Shown one piece after another: positions 33,238-44,836 of a stretch of 64,000 nucleotides of DNA (its first letter is position 1; every line of letters begins with the position of its first letter). A program made the translations under genes and the position numbers. The notes under the pieces were generated by a model that saw only the letters and a list, made by a program, of their open reading frames with translations, ran no database searches and had not been told where the DNA came from. The DNA comes from Arctopsyche grandis (taxonomy: Eukaryota > Arthropoda > Insecta > Trichoptera > Hydropsychidae): assembly GCF_051622035.1 (NCBI RefSeq), contig NC_135355.1, forward strand, positions 39,165,986 to 39,229,985, in the 5' to 3' direction.

Positions 33238-33956
33238 CTTTAGTCGTGAAGGTGCGACGTTCGTTGTAGTGGTCACCAATTTAGTCGTGAAGGTGCGACG
33301 TTCGTTGTAGGAGTCACCAATTTAGTACGCGAGACAGATGTGTTGACCGTGTCCCGGTCTAAGAAAACACCGTTTGTGTTTGTAAGAGCATCGTTTTATT
33401 TTTGTTCAATTGTTACAATGGTTATTGTATGTACGAAGAAGTTGAGCTTCGGAGAAGTGAGCTGGTTGAACTCCAGAGGTTCACTCTGGCGTCTGGAGCT
33501 GCTGCGTCGGTTTATATACGTTCTGGCTTGAAGCGTGCCGTGTGCAGATGCTTTGTCTTCATCTCCAGGATACGTGTTTTATCCGTGTGTTGACCTGTTT
33601 TCGCGGCACGTGTTTTCGGGACACGTGTGTTGATCTGTTTTCGGGGCGCGTGTTTTATAGCTATGGCATCGTTTGTTTAATAGCTATGGGGTCAGCGCCA
33701 GGACGTTGTTCATTTAAGAATGCGGTCGTGTACCACGTGTAAACGTCTTTCAGGACACGTGTTACAGTTTCCTGATGACATCACTGTTGGGTTTCGTTCG
33801 TTTGACGATTGAGCGATGAACTCTTTCTTCTGGAATGGTAAAAGGGGACGTTGCCCTTGAGTTATGCATGTTTGTACAGGAGCGATGATGATTGGTGTGA
33901 AATGTATGAGATCACTGGTTTTGATTCGTAATAGCACAAGTCGTGCTATATTCCTA
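33238..33956 (-). mobile_element. LTR-like fossil between the two AHI1 fragments
   Basis: A block unlike its AT-rich surroundings begins with two 41-bp tandem copies of a TTTAGTCGTGAAGGTGCGAC unit that ends TCACCAA. On the minus strand it has a TATATAAA box near 33510-33520 and AATAAA near 33390, in the order expected for an LTR. Family and exact ends are not settled. Confidence 0.5.
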
Positions 33957-34456
33957 TTATCATTCAAAGGGGCAGTCGGCAAAACAAGTGGTGAAATATT
34001 AAAATTTAATAATAAAAAGCCAAATAGAAATATCAAGTTGTGGGATTTGCTGCGCAAAATGGACGATTTGTTAAATAGGGCCAAACAAAACGGTGCAGAT
34101 ACTCATAAAATCACTATGAATAAAAGCGAAGATAGAGTTAGTATAGAAGAAATTGATAATTGTAATGAAAAAAGTCCAAAGAGTGGAAGTTCTAATGTTC
34201 TTTCTGTACATTTGACTGATTTTTATGAAAAGATGAACAAGTTGAATGTGCAAAGTTGTGAATTTGATTCTTCGAGTCTTACCGAATCTCACGAAACTTA
34301 TACTTTTGAAAATGAGAAGCCAATCAATGTGTAAAAAGATAAAGGAAAATAAATATACCGAGTTGAACCTGAAGGTTCGTCGACTCTAAGCAATGCTGAA
34401 TCAATTGATGATGATCAAAATACCTATACAATATCTAAGAGAATAATTACGAAATG
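33957..34456 (+). pseudogene. AHI1 last-exon fragment, duplicate part 2
   Basis: Matches AHI1 exon 7 from about 25903 to the stop codon and overlaps part 1 by over 200 bp, so this piece is present twice after the duplication. A premature stop follows KPINV. It is not expected to encode a protein. Confidence 0.9.
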
Positions 34457-35433
34457 ATATCTAGATTTGATAGGTTTTTCTTAATGGAATTGTAAATTAT
34501 TTGGGTCAAATTGTTTGTGCTACCTAAAGTAATGACTGTTAATGTTTCTTTCATTTAACTTTATTTAATATATAAATATACCTATACTTTTATAAAAATA
34601 TATACAATAAATGTATTTGAGAAAATACTTTTGTTTTATTAAAAATATTCAGTTGAAATTGGTCATTACTAGTCATTATATTATTATATCGGTCATCAGT
34701 GATGACCCAAATCTATCAACCCGTTTTTAAATCTTCACATTTTGATAAAATATTTACATACACACGCTCAATTAGGGCTAATATGCTTACAGAAACAATA
34801 ATTCATTTAAAACCGAAAATAGTACTTTATTTAAATAAACTTAAACTTTTTACACACTTGTCTACTGACCCAAGATTGATTAAACCTGCAACGTGAACTC
34901 TAACGGAATATATGTACTTTGCCGTTCCAAATCAATTCACCAGTCTGTGTGTGTCTCGTTACTGGCTCAGACGACACAAGAGATTATTGTTCACAATGAA
35001 GAGGATTTTTGTGTTTTTTATCATAAACATTTGTTATTTGTGAGTTTTTCACTACATCATAAAACATTTTTTTATTAATCCCATACAATACGATTGATAA
35101 AACACAAATTTATTGCGTTTTCATCTTAAATAGCTATACTTTTCATTATATTTACTTCAAAATTAAATATATAGTGCTATGCTTTTAAAAAAAGAGATGC
35201 CGGCACTCGGAATACTTGTCAAGCTTTTTATTAAAGAAAATTTTATCTAAATATGCTTTAAATGAAATTTAAAGTAGCTTTTCCTATGCCATTAATTACA
35301 AAAATATTGTACATGATTTATCCTAAATTTTTTTAAAGAAAAAAAAGGTGCCGGAACGTTATTATGTATGTATATTACAAAAAAGGGTGTTAAAAAAAGT
35401 AAAAAAAGTTATGGGTGTACGTGACGAGCCAGA

Positions 35434-35635
35434 TTGTTAAATTACAGAAAACACAAATATCGGAAGGCAAAGATCGAAAATCGAAAGATCTTAAGTCGAA
35501 AGATCAAAAAAAAAGGGTGCATGGTAAACGGTACATACTCACTTAATTTGCGCGAGCAGGGTACAACAGGAACAAGAGGAACAGGCTTTTCCTCCCGTAT
35601 TCTGCGCGCGCACATTATGTACGTGGTATGTTATA
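35434..35635. mobile_element. Shortened relative of the 11.7-kb foldback element
   Basis: Shares ACAAATATCGGAAGGCAAAG, GATCGAAAATCGAAAGATC and GGGTGCATGGTAAACGGTAC with 11743-12568, then joins directly to the segment matching 12345-12425 (CTCACTTAATTTGCGCGAGC). It is an internal-deletion form. Absent from the paralogous spacer at about 27180. Confidence 0.7.
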
Positions 35636-36430
35636 TATTGGTTTTTCAATTGATGATAAATCAATTTAAATAAATAAAACAAAACGAGAAAAGTTGTATT
35701 TCAATAATGATATTCATATTCCATATTAAAAATATCTTTGTTGGACAATTTTTTAGATAAACATATGTACATATGTATTTATGTCACACCATAAATGGGG
35801 CCAAAAATACTCGTATGTTCTGTTGAACACACATGTCTTTAATATACATTACTAAACAAACACATGGTATGATTTTCGTCACATTACCAAGTCAGATTTA
35901 TCAAAAATATTGCTCTGAAAATGAAATAAACTGTTATCCATATTAGTAGACTTAAAAATTCGACTATAAATTATGAGCAAGAATTTTTAAGGACTTTTTT
36001 CCATTCAATGTGTTTCTGTTCTTTATACATATACATATATTGTTTTGTACTTTTCCGAGTGCATTAATACATAAATTTATCCATCAAAGTTAACTTAGCC
36101 TACATTTAGCAATTTTTATCCATTGCCATGTTTTATACAATGATAAAATATACCTATGTAGTTTTAAATTAAACTCTATAATGCGTTTATAAATTGAAAT
36201 TGTAGTTTTTGTTAATATTTTGCATGTGCAGATTAATATTCTATCAATATCACCTAACAAACTTTGCAAGGGGCTATCTATCGAAAGATAAAATCTGTTT
36301 TAAGATAAGCTTATGATATTTCAAATTGTTATTAAATACCCATTATTGCCAGTGTTTTCCATATTCTATATGATAAGGAACACAATATGTATAATATCGA
36401 TAATGGATAATAAATCATTACATAAATTAT

Positions 36431-36790
36431 GGGTTTGGTGCAAACGATCGAAAAGCGCCAGACAGATTGAACCACAGATTAACTGGATGGCTGCTTTAAA
36501 CGCAATTCTCGACTTCACGAATGATAGATTGCACATCAGATGATGAGTAACCTTTCGATGTATACAGATGCAATTATTAAAATTGAGTTGGATCTTTCTG
36601 GCGAGTTTAATAAGGCAAAATTCTGAACTAAAGTATCAGAAGCACAGAACGTATACAGGGTAGGTGTATGTCGGGACTTCGGGTAGATTTCGCTTAGTGT
36701 AAGTGCGAGCAGTGCGCACGCATAAGGTACACGTGTCGTTAATCTGTGGTTCAGTCTGTCTGGCGCTTTTCGATCGTTTGCACCGCATCG
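36431..36790. mobile_element. MITE with about 50-bp TIRs, copy 2
   Basis: Same family as 23340-23697. Flanks ATAAATTAT and ATAAATTTT match at 8 of 9 positions, and the paralogue at about 27770-27785 shows the empty site with a single ATAAATTAT. A 9-bp duplication would fit a MULE-type element. Confidence 0.8.
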
Positions 36791-36840
36791 ATAAATTTTA
36801 GTTATGTTTCAACTGTTTGAGATCAATGTTGATATTCTAG

Positions 36841-39625
36841 ATATGCTGCAGAGTATCCTTATACGAAATTTCCTGAAAATTTCACATTTGGAGTAGCAAC
36901 AGCTGCACATCAAATCGAAGGAGCATGGAATTTATCCGGTATTTTAACAAACTAATACTTGCATATGAATTGAATGCTGAATTGAGAAATAAAAAATCCT
37001 TATCATATGTAAATTTTAAAATAAAATGGCGTTTAAATTTGTAGGTAAAACAGAGAATTGCTGGGACAGGCTGTCACATTCTAGACCAGAATTGATTTTT
37101 GACGGTACAAATGGAGATGTTGCTGTCGACTCTTACAATCGATATGCTGAAGATGTTGAAGCATTGAAATATTTAGGAGTGGATTTTTACCGATTTTCAT
37201 TGTCATGGGCTCGAATTTTACCCACTGGAAGAGCAGATTTTATAAATCCAGAAGGCGTTCAATATTATAATAATCTGATCAACTTATTACTGGAAAATAA
37301 CATTAAACCTCTAGTAATTACAATTTCAATACAATAGAACACAATGAAAAGCGATTTAGGCTAAAATCACTTTAATTACAGGTCACCCTCTTCCATTGGG
37401 ATCTTCCTCAGACTCTGCAGGGCCTCGGAGGCTGGTCAAATCCACTCATGATTGAATATTTTGAAGATTACTCTCGCATATGTTATGAAAATTTCGGGGA
37501 CCGAGTTAAATCTTGGATTACGTTCAACGAGCCGTATGAAATTTGCGAAGATGGTTATGGAGATGAGAAAAAAGCTCCAGCTCTCGACAGTCATGGGGTT
37601 GGGAATTATCTATGTGGCGACACCCTGTTGAAAGCTCATGCAAAGTCCTACCATCTCTACGATCAGAGCTATCGTCCATCTCAAAAAGGAACTGTGATGA
37701 TAAGCATCAACTCTATTTGGTATATTCCGACCGATAAAGAAAATCAAGAGCAGGTAGTTCTAGCTGAAACTGCCAATCAGTTCAAAGTGAGTATCATACT
37801 CTTAAACCTTTTACAAGGGGGCTTTATTTAACTATTGAATATATGTAGGTTGTGGCTATTTGCAGGTACTATATCTGCAAATTATTGGCTATTTGTAGAT
37901 ACTATATATGCGACAGGCGCAAAGCCTTGTGCGCATGCGCGTGAACTTATAATCCGATTATAATTTCTTACATTTAATGTATGCTAGACTTGTTTAATCA
38001 ATCGTTCATTATACACGAGGCAAATAAATTTCGCAAATTATTATAATAGATGAATATCATTTAGCTAGTTCGCGGCTTGTACTTGTATGTAGGTATTATA
38101 CCTTGTATATGATAATAATTTTCTAACAATTAATAATATTAACTAATTTGGATTATATTTTTTACTCTACGTCATTTCACGAGTTCGAAATAAATTTTAA
38201 GAGGTTTAAAACAAAATTTTAACAGTAAACACGCTGACAGTGACAGTTCACACGCATGCGCAGAAGGATTTGCACCCGTCGCAGATATAGTACCTGCAAA
38301 TAGCCAATAATTCGCAGATATAGTACCTGTAAATAGTCAATAATTTGTAGATATAGTACCTGCAAATAGCCACAACCATATATGTATGTATACTTTTTAA
38401 ATAATATGCTGATTTCAAACTATTAGTCATCTAATTTTTTCTGCCTTATTGTATATGTGTACATATGTAACAGTGATATCAGAACATACTAATATGAAAT
38501 ATCTTAATTTCAGTTTGGTTGGTTTGCACATCCGATCTATTCAGCTGAAGGTGGATATCCAAAAGTAATGATAGAACAAATCGGCAACAGAAGTAAGGAG
38601 GAAGGACTTTTTCGTTCTCGCCTTCCGGAAATGAGTGAAGAATGGAAAAATCTCATCCGGGGAACTGCTGATGCTCTTGGTATAAATCACTACACCACCC
38701 ACATGGTTACCCCTGGATTGGATCCAACTGCCAAGTCTCCATCATGGTTGAAAGACATCGGTGCCGTAATTTCCATGGAAATTGGAGAGCCTTCTGCTTC
38801 TAAGTGGCTTCGAGTATGTACAAACAGTTCAATCATTCAATCAGATACAAATTAAGAAAACAACGTTCTGGTGAAGTAGTATATGTAATTGGATGTATTA
38901 TAGGTTGTACCAGAGGGTTTCGGCGATATGCTGCGATGGGCGCAAAAACGATATAACGATCCAGAAATTATTATTACTGAAAATGGCGTTTCTGATTATG
39001 GAACACTGTCGGATGAAAGCAGAATTCGTTATTTTAATGTGCGCTCAAAATAAGTTTTTATATAAAAAAATGTTTTCATATAAAGAACAACAGATACTTA
39101 TTTCCTTTTTTGGTTTCAGGACTACTTAGCCGAGTTATTGAAAGCGGTATATGATGATAAAGTTCGTGTGACTGGTTATACTGCATGGACGCTAGTGGAT
39201 AATTTTGAATGGCTAGCTGGTTTTTCGTAAGCATTGGCATAAAATCAAACTAAAAAACTGGTTTAAAATAATTTTAATGCCGTATTTTAACTTATATGCC
39301 GTAACTTATATTTTAGAGAGAGATTTGGATTTTATTCAGTGAATATTACTGATCCTAGTCTACCCAGAAGACCAAAGAAATCTGCGGATATGTATAAAAA
39401 TCTTTTGGCATCGAGAGAATTGAGTAATGAATTTAAAATATCAGAAAAACAAGTAAGTATAAATATAAAGTAATTTTAATTTAATGAAAAACTAATTTTC
39501 CTTTCTATTTACTAATTTTACTAACATACATACATATAATATCCAAGATTTTTTTTCGTGTAATGATTATTTTGAGCAATACTTTGGTAATTAAAAAAAT
39601 GTTATGTATTTATTTTCAGGTGTGA
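36841..39625 (+). CDS. GH1 beta-glucosidase/myrosinase-like, copy 2 (first exon not found)
   Basis: Tandem paralogue of 27820-32223 with the same eight exons: 36841-36938, 37045-37313, 37382-37786, 38514-38813, 38904-39038, 39120-39226, 39317-39452 and 39620-39625. About 14 residues differ over roughly 480. Both catalytic Glu motifs (TFNEP and ITENG) are kept, and the frame is open, so both copies look functional. Differences include AAYQIEG to AAHQIEG beside the conserved glycone-binding Gln, LQDLGGW to LQGLGGW, and several changes in the MVTPGLDPTAKS loop. Intron 3 contains a MULE-like foldback element (37848-38377) in place of the LINE found in copy 1. As in copy 1, the signal-peptide exon is not located. 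Confidence 0.87.
37848..38377. mobile_element. MULE-like foldback element, copy 2
   Basis: Same family as 25013-25507. ATATATGTA is duplicated exactly (37839-37847 and 38378-38386). Here the left arm has two of the roughly 33-bp units and the right arm three, the opposite balance to copy 1. Confidence 0.9.
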
Positions 39626-40058
39626 GAAATTATAACGAAGTACCTTTTTTGAATAAAGTGATAGTTTATAACAAATGTTTATACGATTACTATTTTTTAT
39701 TTTAATCTTTTTCACAAAATCGCATTTACTTCCATTAATTAAAGTTAATTTATTTATTTTAAATTTGTTATTATTCAACTTATTGTTTTTTTTTGTGTTA
39801 ACTCTTTGTTTATTTAAATTAAAAAAATTTACATATATGCTTTCTTTCTTCCTCTTCCTCTTTTTCTTTTTCTTACTTTTTTATATTACTTTAAGAACTT
39901 CAGTAACTTGTATATATGTACATACATATGTATATAGATATTATCAAAATTTCAATTTATTTGCAGCAATATTGCAATGCAGAGATTGTTAAAGATGATC
40001 AAAAAACCCAGTGCTAATTATTTTATTTCAACAATTATCTATTAATATGATGTTTTTC

Positions 40059-40284
40059 AATTGTTGAAAAACACAGCTTTCCAATTTCCAATTTCCAGAT
40101 GACTTGTAGTTTTTTGTTAGTAATAAAAAAATATTTTCCTATTATTGGTGCAATCATTTTGATACTTATTACAATTTAAGAGTAATTATTTTTATTTACA
40201 TATTATGAAAATATAATAATTATAATACACGTACATATTTGTTATAACATTTACATCATTGAATGTGAAATTATCTCATTTCTA
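40059..40284. other. Convergent 3' spacer between GH1-2 and CYP4-A
   Basis: AT-rich. The homology between the duplicated units ends near 40058. The 3' ends of both neighbours lie here. Confidence 0.4.
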
Positions 40285-43200
40285 CTAATTTCTTGGAATA
40301 AATTTAACTTTAATAGGGTCTCTAGCTCTAAGGATTATATCCAGTGAAAAATATATATCTTCAGGACGTGTCACTGCTTCCAATTTGAAATTCTTTAAAA
40401 TGGCCGAAATAACGGCTTTCTCTTCCAAAATTGCAAATTTTTGACCTAAAAACAACCGTAAAATTACATCAAGGGTAACTTGATAATATTTAAGTTGATT
40501 ACACTCATATTATTACCGATACAATTCCTTGGTCCAGCGCTGAAAGGTATATAAGCAAACGGATGTCTATTGGTGCAATTATCAGGTAAAAATCTATCTG
40601 GTTCAAACTTATCTGGATTGGGGTAAAGTTCAGCATCCCTGTGCATATCAAATATGTGAATGTTGCAAGAAGAGCCCGCAGGTAAAAGATAGTCTCCTTA
40701 AAATTGAAAATAGTTAGATAAAACCTGTCTTGATATGGGTACTAATCATAGATATAGAATACCATAGATACGCCCTGATGCTATAAGCCGATCGCCCTGT
40801 TGGAACATGCACACACAAAAAAAAGTACAGAGCATGCACACTCTCTCTCAGTAGGTAGTTAGCTTCTAAGTAGGAAGGTCGATTGACATTTTTCGTAAAT
40901 GCCAATGTGTTCAGTGAAATTGTGTTACAATTACTCAAGAAAACATAAAAAGGCGGATGGCATCACATATCATAAATAAGAATTAATATATAATGTCTTC
41001 AATTATAGTAGTATTTTAACATAAATGAAATATCGGCGCGATGTATGTAGTGTTGTATGCAGTGATTGAGCAGCGGTCGACAACCTCTGCCACAGATGTC
41101 TCTAAATGCACGCGTATATCTTGTTGGCACTGAAGGAAATTCAGACATCGACATTAAGTTTAAAACTACAAACAATGAACTAAATATTAAAGTGTTAGCT
41201 TTAATCTTCATCGAAATTTGTATGTAATGGCATATCTAGGTTATTCTACATCTATGGTACTAATTCTAAATCATACTTAATTGTAAATCTTCAGAAATTT
41301 CTCTGCCAATAAAAGGAACACTAGGATAGAGCCTCAAAGCTTCTTTGATACATCTTTCTAAATAACGCATATTATTAAGATCTTCAATTGTAACCGTTTG
41401 TGATGAATCCAACAGTATACTATCGACTTCTTCTGCGGCTAATTTTTGAGCTTCGGGATTATTGGCCAGAAGCATTATACAAAATGTTATCGCCATTGTT
41501 GTAGTGTCGTGACCCTAATTGCATAAAAAACTACATGAAATTAAGATAAAATTGTTATTATACTTGTCTTCATACATACCTCAAACATGAATGTGTCTAC
41601 TTCTTCCCGAATTCCCATTTCGTTGATTTTTCCTTCAGATTCTGCTGAAAGTAACAAATCTAACATGGCTAGCCTTTTCTTTGAAGTGCTAGTGTATTCA
41701 TCTTGGTTGCTCACGACGATTTTGTCTCCGGAGACATTTCTCTCTTGGCGCCGTTCCCTGATGACATTTGTGGTGAAACTATGTAAAGTATTCAGCACTT
41801 TTCTTTGTTTTTGTGCTGTCGGTGTAAAGTAAAAAGCTATTGGCGAATGCAACCATATTCTGAAGAGGCGATGCACCAAGTATTCTCCCATTTCGTATAT
41901 TCCTTTCTTATATTCGACCACAGATTTTTGTGTAGAGTCCAGATTTGTTCCCATAGCAGTTTCTGTAAATTTAATACGCTGTAATTTATTTACTTTGTGC
42001 TTATGATAAACATTGGTAGGCAATGGCGTAATTACTTCGTCTAAAGAAATGATTTTAAAACAATTTCCAACCATAGATATAGAATACATAGATACGCCCT
42101 GACGCTCTAAGCCGATCACCCTGTTGGTGCATGCACACACAAAAGAAAGTACAGTGCATGCATACTCTCTCTCAGTAGCTAGTTAGCTTCTAAGTCGGAA
42201 AATGCCAACGTATTCAGTGAAATTGTGTTACATTTACTCAAGAAAACATAAAAAAGGTGGATGGCATCTCATATCATAAGTAAGAATTAATATATCATGT
42301 CTTCAATTATAGTAGTATTTTAACATATAATGAAATATATATGTAGTGTTAAATGCAGTGATATGTAGAACAGCGGTCGACAACCTCTGCCACAGGTGTC
42401 TCTAAATGCACGCGTATATCTTGTTGGCACTGAAGGAAATTCAGAAATCGACACTAAGTTTAAAACTACAAACAATGAACTAAATATTAAAGTGTCAGCT
42501 TTAAAATTGATCCTTGTGGAAGTTACTAATGTTTAAATATTGTAATAGTTAATGATGGTGTTATTATAGTAACATAAATTTGTAGTTTAATATAGTGTGT
42601 ATAGCTAAATATTTTTTTCTTAATATGGCTTTATTAGTTTGGTTTACTGTCACGCGGAGTGTCCATTAAAATAAAGTTATAAATAAAATAAAACTTCAGT
42701 GCATGTACATATGTACATAAACTGGTTGCTGACCACTGCTTTTTTTGCGTTCCTTCCTTTTTTTTCATCACTTCCCCGCTAGTTAAGCCCCCGGACCCCT
42801 CAGTTGGTGGCGACAACATCTCCGACCAAAAGTGTACCTAATGGCTTATCTAGGTTATTCTACATCTATGTTTATAAAACTAAAAGTTATTTTACAGTTA
42901 TTACAAAGCCTAAATTGAACTTTTTTGGTGTCCTTTAACTTTTTAATGTTTTCTAATCTTGTGTCAAACTCAGTGTTTTATGGGCATATTGTCAAAATAC
43001 ATATACAAATATGTATATTATATTGAAATAATTTTACCACAAATTGAATGCAATGCAAAGTCTGTGATATAAGGTAAGATATCTACTCCTTGACTTTCAG
43101 TTTTCTTCAACTTTTCGACGAGCTGATCACTCTGTTCCACAAAAGTTCTTGTGAATTGTTTTAAGATATTGAAGTGGAATGCTGGCGTCAAAATTTTTCT

Positions 43201-43803
43201 CCGACTGTGCCATTTATCACCTGAATTGATTATAATACATTCTTAATCTGCATACAATATTAATGGAATCATGGTTCAATAGTTACCAGTGCTCGTTAGA
43301 AGGCCGTCATTCAACCATGGATGTATAAAATAATATATGCGATTTTTAGTTATATGTTTTTGACTAGTTAGCACCATCTATTATGTATTATATTTGGTAT
43401 ATAATGTACAAAATAAATTTAATAATACATATTTGTATAGTATTTTCGAAAATTTAAAGGGTATACCTCGATATCGTATGGATTATATAAGTTCACATTA
43501 GAATTGTTGATGATCCAAAGTCTGTATATTCCTTTGTATTTGTTGGCGAGTGCTCTCATACGATAAAATAAGGGAACTGTGAAATCATATTATTTACTTT
43601 TTTTTGCTTACAATTATAAATTAGTAAATAATACAGTGAATAAAATGCTAACCTTGGGTGACTACAAAATCCAAAGAATTTCCAACAATTGGAAGAATCT
43701 TTGGTCCAGGAATTTTATTGAATAGTCTCGCACTATCATTATTGTGTATATAGCTGTGCAAACCATAAAGAACAAGAAGAACACAAAACAATACGAAAAA
43801 CAT
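40285..43803 (-). CDS. Cytochrome P450, CYP4 family (gene A), complete, eight exons
   Basis: This is a microsomal haem monooxygenase; CYP4 enzymes act on fatty acids, hormones or xenobiotics. Exons (minus): 43803-43653, 43576-43467, 43377-43287, 43220-43038, 41962-41580, 41514-41277, 40696-40517 and 40445-40285, giving 498 residues. An N-terminal membrane anchor (MFFVLFCVLLVLYGL) is followed by the Pro-rich hinge (KIPGPKILPIVGN), RRKILTPAFHF, the CYP4 I-helix FMFE-GHDTTTMA (Glu about 306; this Glu binds haem covalently in many CYP4s), EALR of the ExxR motif (364-367), DKFEPDRF, and the haem loop [10 protein letters not shown] (Cys about 444). All key residues are present. Two TIR elements of one family lie in its introns. 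Gene B upstream is its closest neighbour and likely a tandem paralogue. Confidence 0.93.
40747..41256. mobile_element. TIR element CATAGATRTAG, short form, in a CYP4-A intron
   Basis: Ends CATAGATATAGAATA... and ...TATTCTACATCTATG are inverted. GTACTAAT is duplicated exactly (40739-40746 and 41257-41264). 510 bp. Non-autonomous, with hAT-like duplication length. Confidence 0.88.
42072..42870. mobile_element. TIR element CATAGATRTAG, long form, in a CYP4-A intron
   Basis: Same ends as 40747-41256 but about 300 bp longer, with an extra block containing GCCCCCGGACCCCTCAGTTG. No target duplication is visible. Confidence 0.8.
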
Positions 43804-44260
43804 GATTTTAAGTACGAAAAAACTACTAGATTAATAGCAATTCAAAATCCAACTGAGAGCGTGTAAAAACGTTATCGATGATAAGAAGATTAATTATATA
43901 AATAAATCAGATTGCTATGATTATTTCGATTTTCAGATTTTATTATATGTATATGCATATACATATGTACATACACATTTTTATCGATAACGAATATTTT
44001 TAGTCGTTGTCCAAAGCTCACTACAATCATTACAATCATGACAATGGAGCGCATATTGAGTACGTTGTAATCAACTAAAAATTGCTTTGCTATCTTTTCA
44101 ATCTCATTTGACCATTTTTCAATACGATGTAATAGTTATGAAATGTAATTCAAATTGCTCATTTTCATAAATTTTTTATTTTATAACGTACACATTTTAA
44201 ATTAAATAAATAATACAATTATAAAATTTAATGACATACAGTTAAATTTATTAAAAATAT

Positions 44261-44781
44261 TGTTACGTATACTCGGATTAGGCCGAGTAGCATCCCAGAA
44301 ACTGTGTGACCGTTATAATTGGTTTCAAGGATTATCTCTAGACTTTAAGTGCATGTAGGCTAATCAATGGCCACCGAAGTGGCCGCCAATTGGTCCCTTC
44401 GCATTGTTGCGTAGAGGTGGGTGGAGGATCCAAGTAAAAGGCCAAAGTCGTTTCACAGCATTTATTGGTGATTAAGGAGATACACGCACTGGCAGTTTTC
44501 CGTCCAGAATGTCTTGATATCGCCTAAGTACCGCCTTATAACGGATAGGTCGCTCAGGGCATCTCCGACGTCCGGTATTCCCACGACACCTAGTCCCACG
44601 GTATCGGCCACTTCTGCGAAGGGACCAATTGGCGGCCACTTCGGTGGCTATTGTTTAGCCTACATGCACTTAGAGTCTAGAGATAATCCTTGAAACCAAT
44701 TATAACGGTCACACAGTTTCTGGGATGCTACTCAGCATAATCCGATTGTACTTACTCGGCCTAATCCGAGAGTACGTAACA
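44261..44781. mobile_element. Composite LTR fossil: LTR head joined to an inverted LTR
   Basis: 44261-44404 is the start of the gypsy-like LTR in plus orientation; 44405-44781 is a full LTR of the same family in minus orientation. The whole is flanked by ATAT on both sides (44257-44260 and 44782-44785). Family as at 6198 and 48355. Confidence 0.7.
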
Positions 44782-44836
44782 ATATCATATATTTAAACAG
44801 CAATGGTTTTTTTCTTTATAATAATATACATATACA

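Larger units (their letters stand above)
34457..36840 (+). other. Duplicated AHI1-GH1 spacer, copy 2
   Basis: Counterpart of 26408-27819 with extra inserts: a shortened foldback element at about 35434-35635 (relative of 11743-12568), about 200 bp of unique DNA near 36061-36290, and the MITE at 36431-36790. No gene seen. The GH1-2 first exon is not identified. Confidence 0.7.

Noticed and set aside
33238-33330. Two 41-bp repeats as a possible CRISPR-like array
   Set aside because: Only two direct units without spacers, in an LTR-like block of a eukaryotic genome.
33864-34334. 156-codon frame resembling a separate gene
   Set aside because: It is the duplicated AHI1 exon fragment joined to repeat sequence, without upstream exons.
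40999-41211. 70-codon frame in a CYP4-A intron
   Set aside because: It lies inside a MITE and is shared with the copy at 55.7 kb; kept only as an observation.
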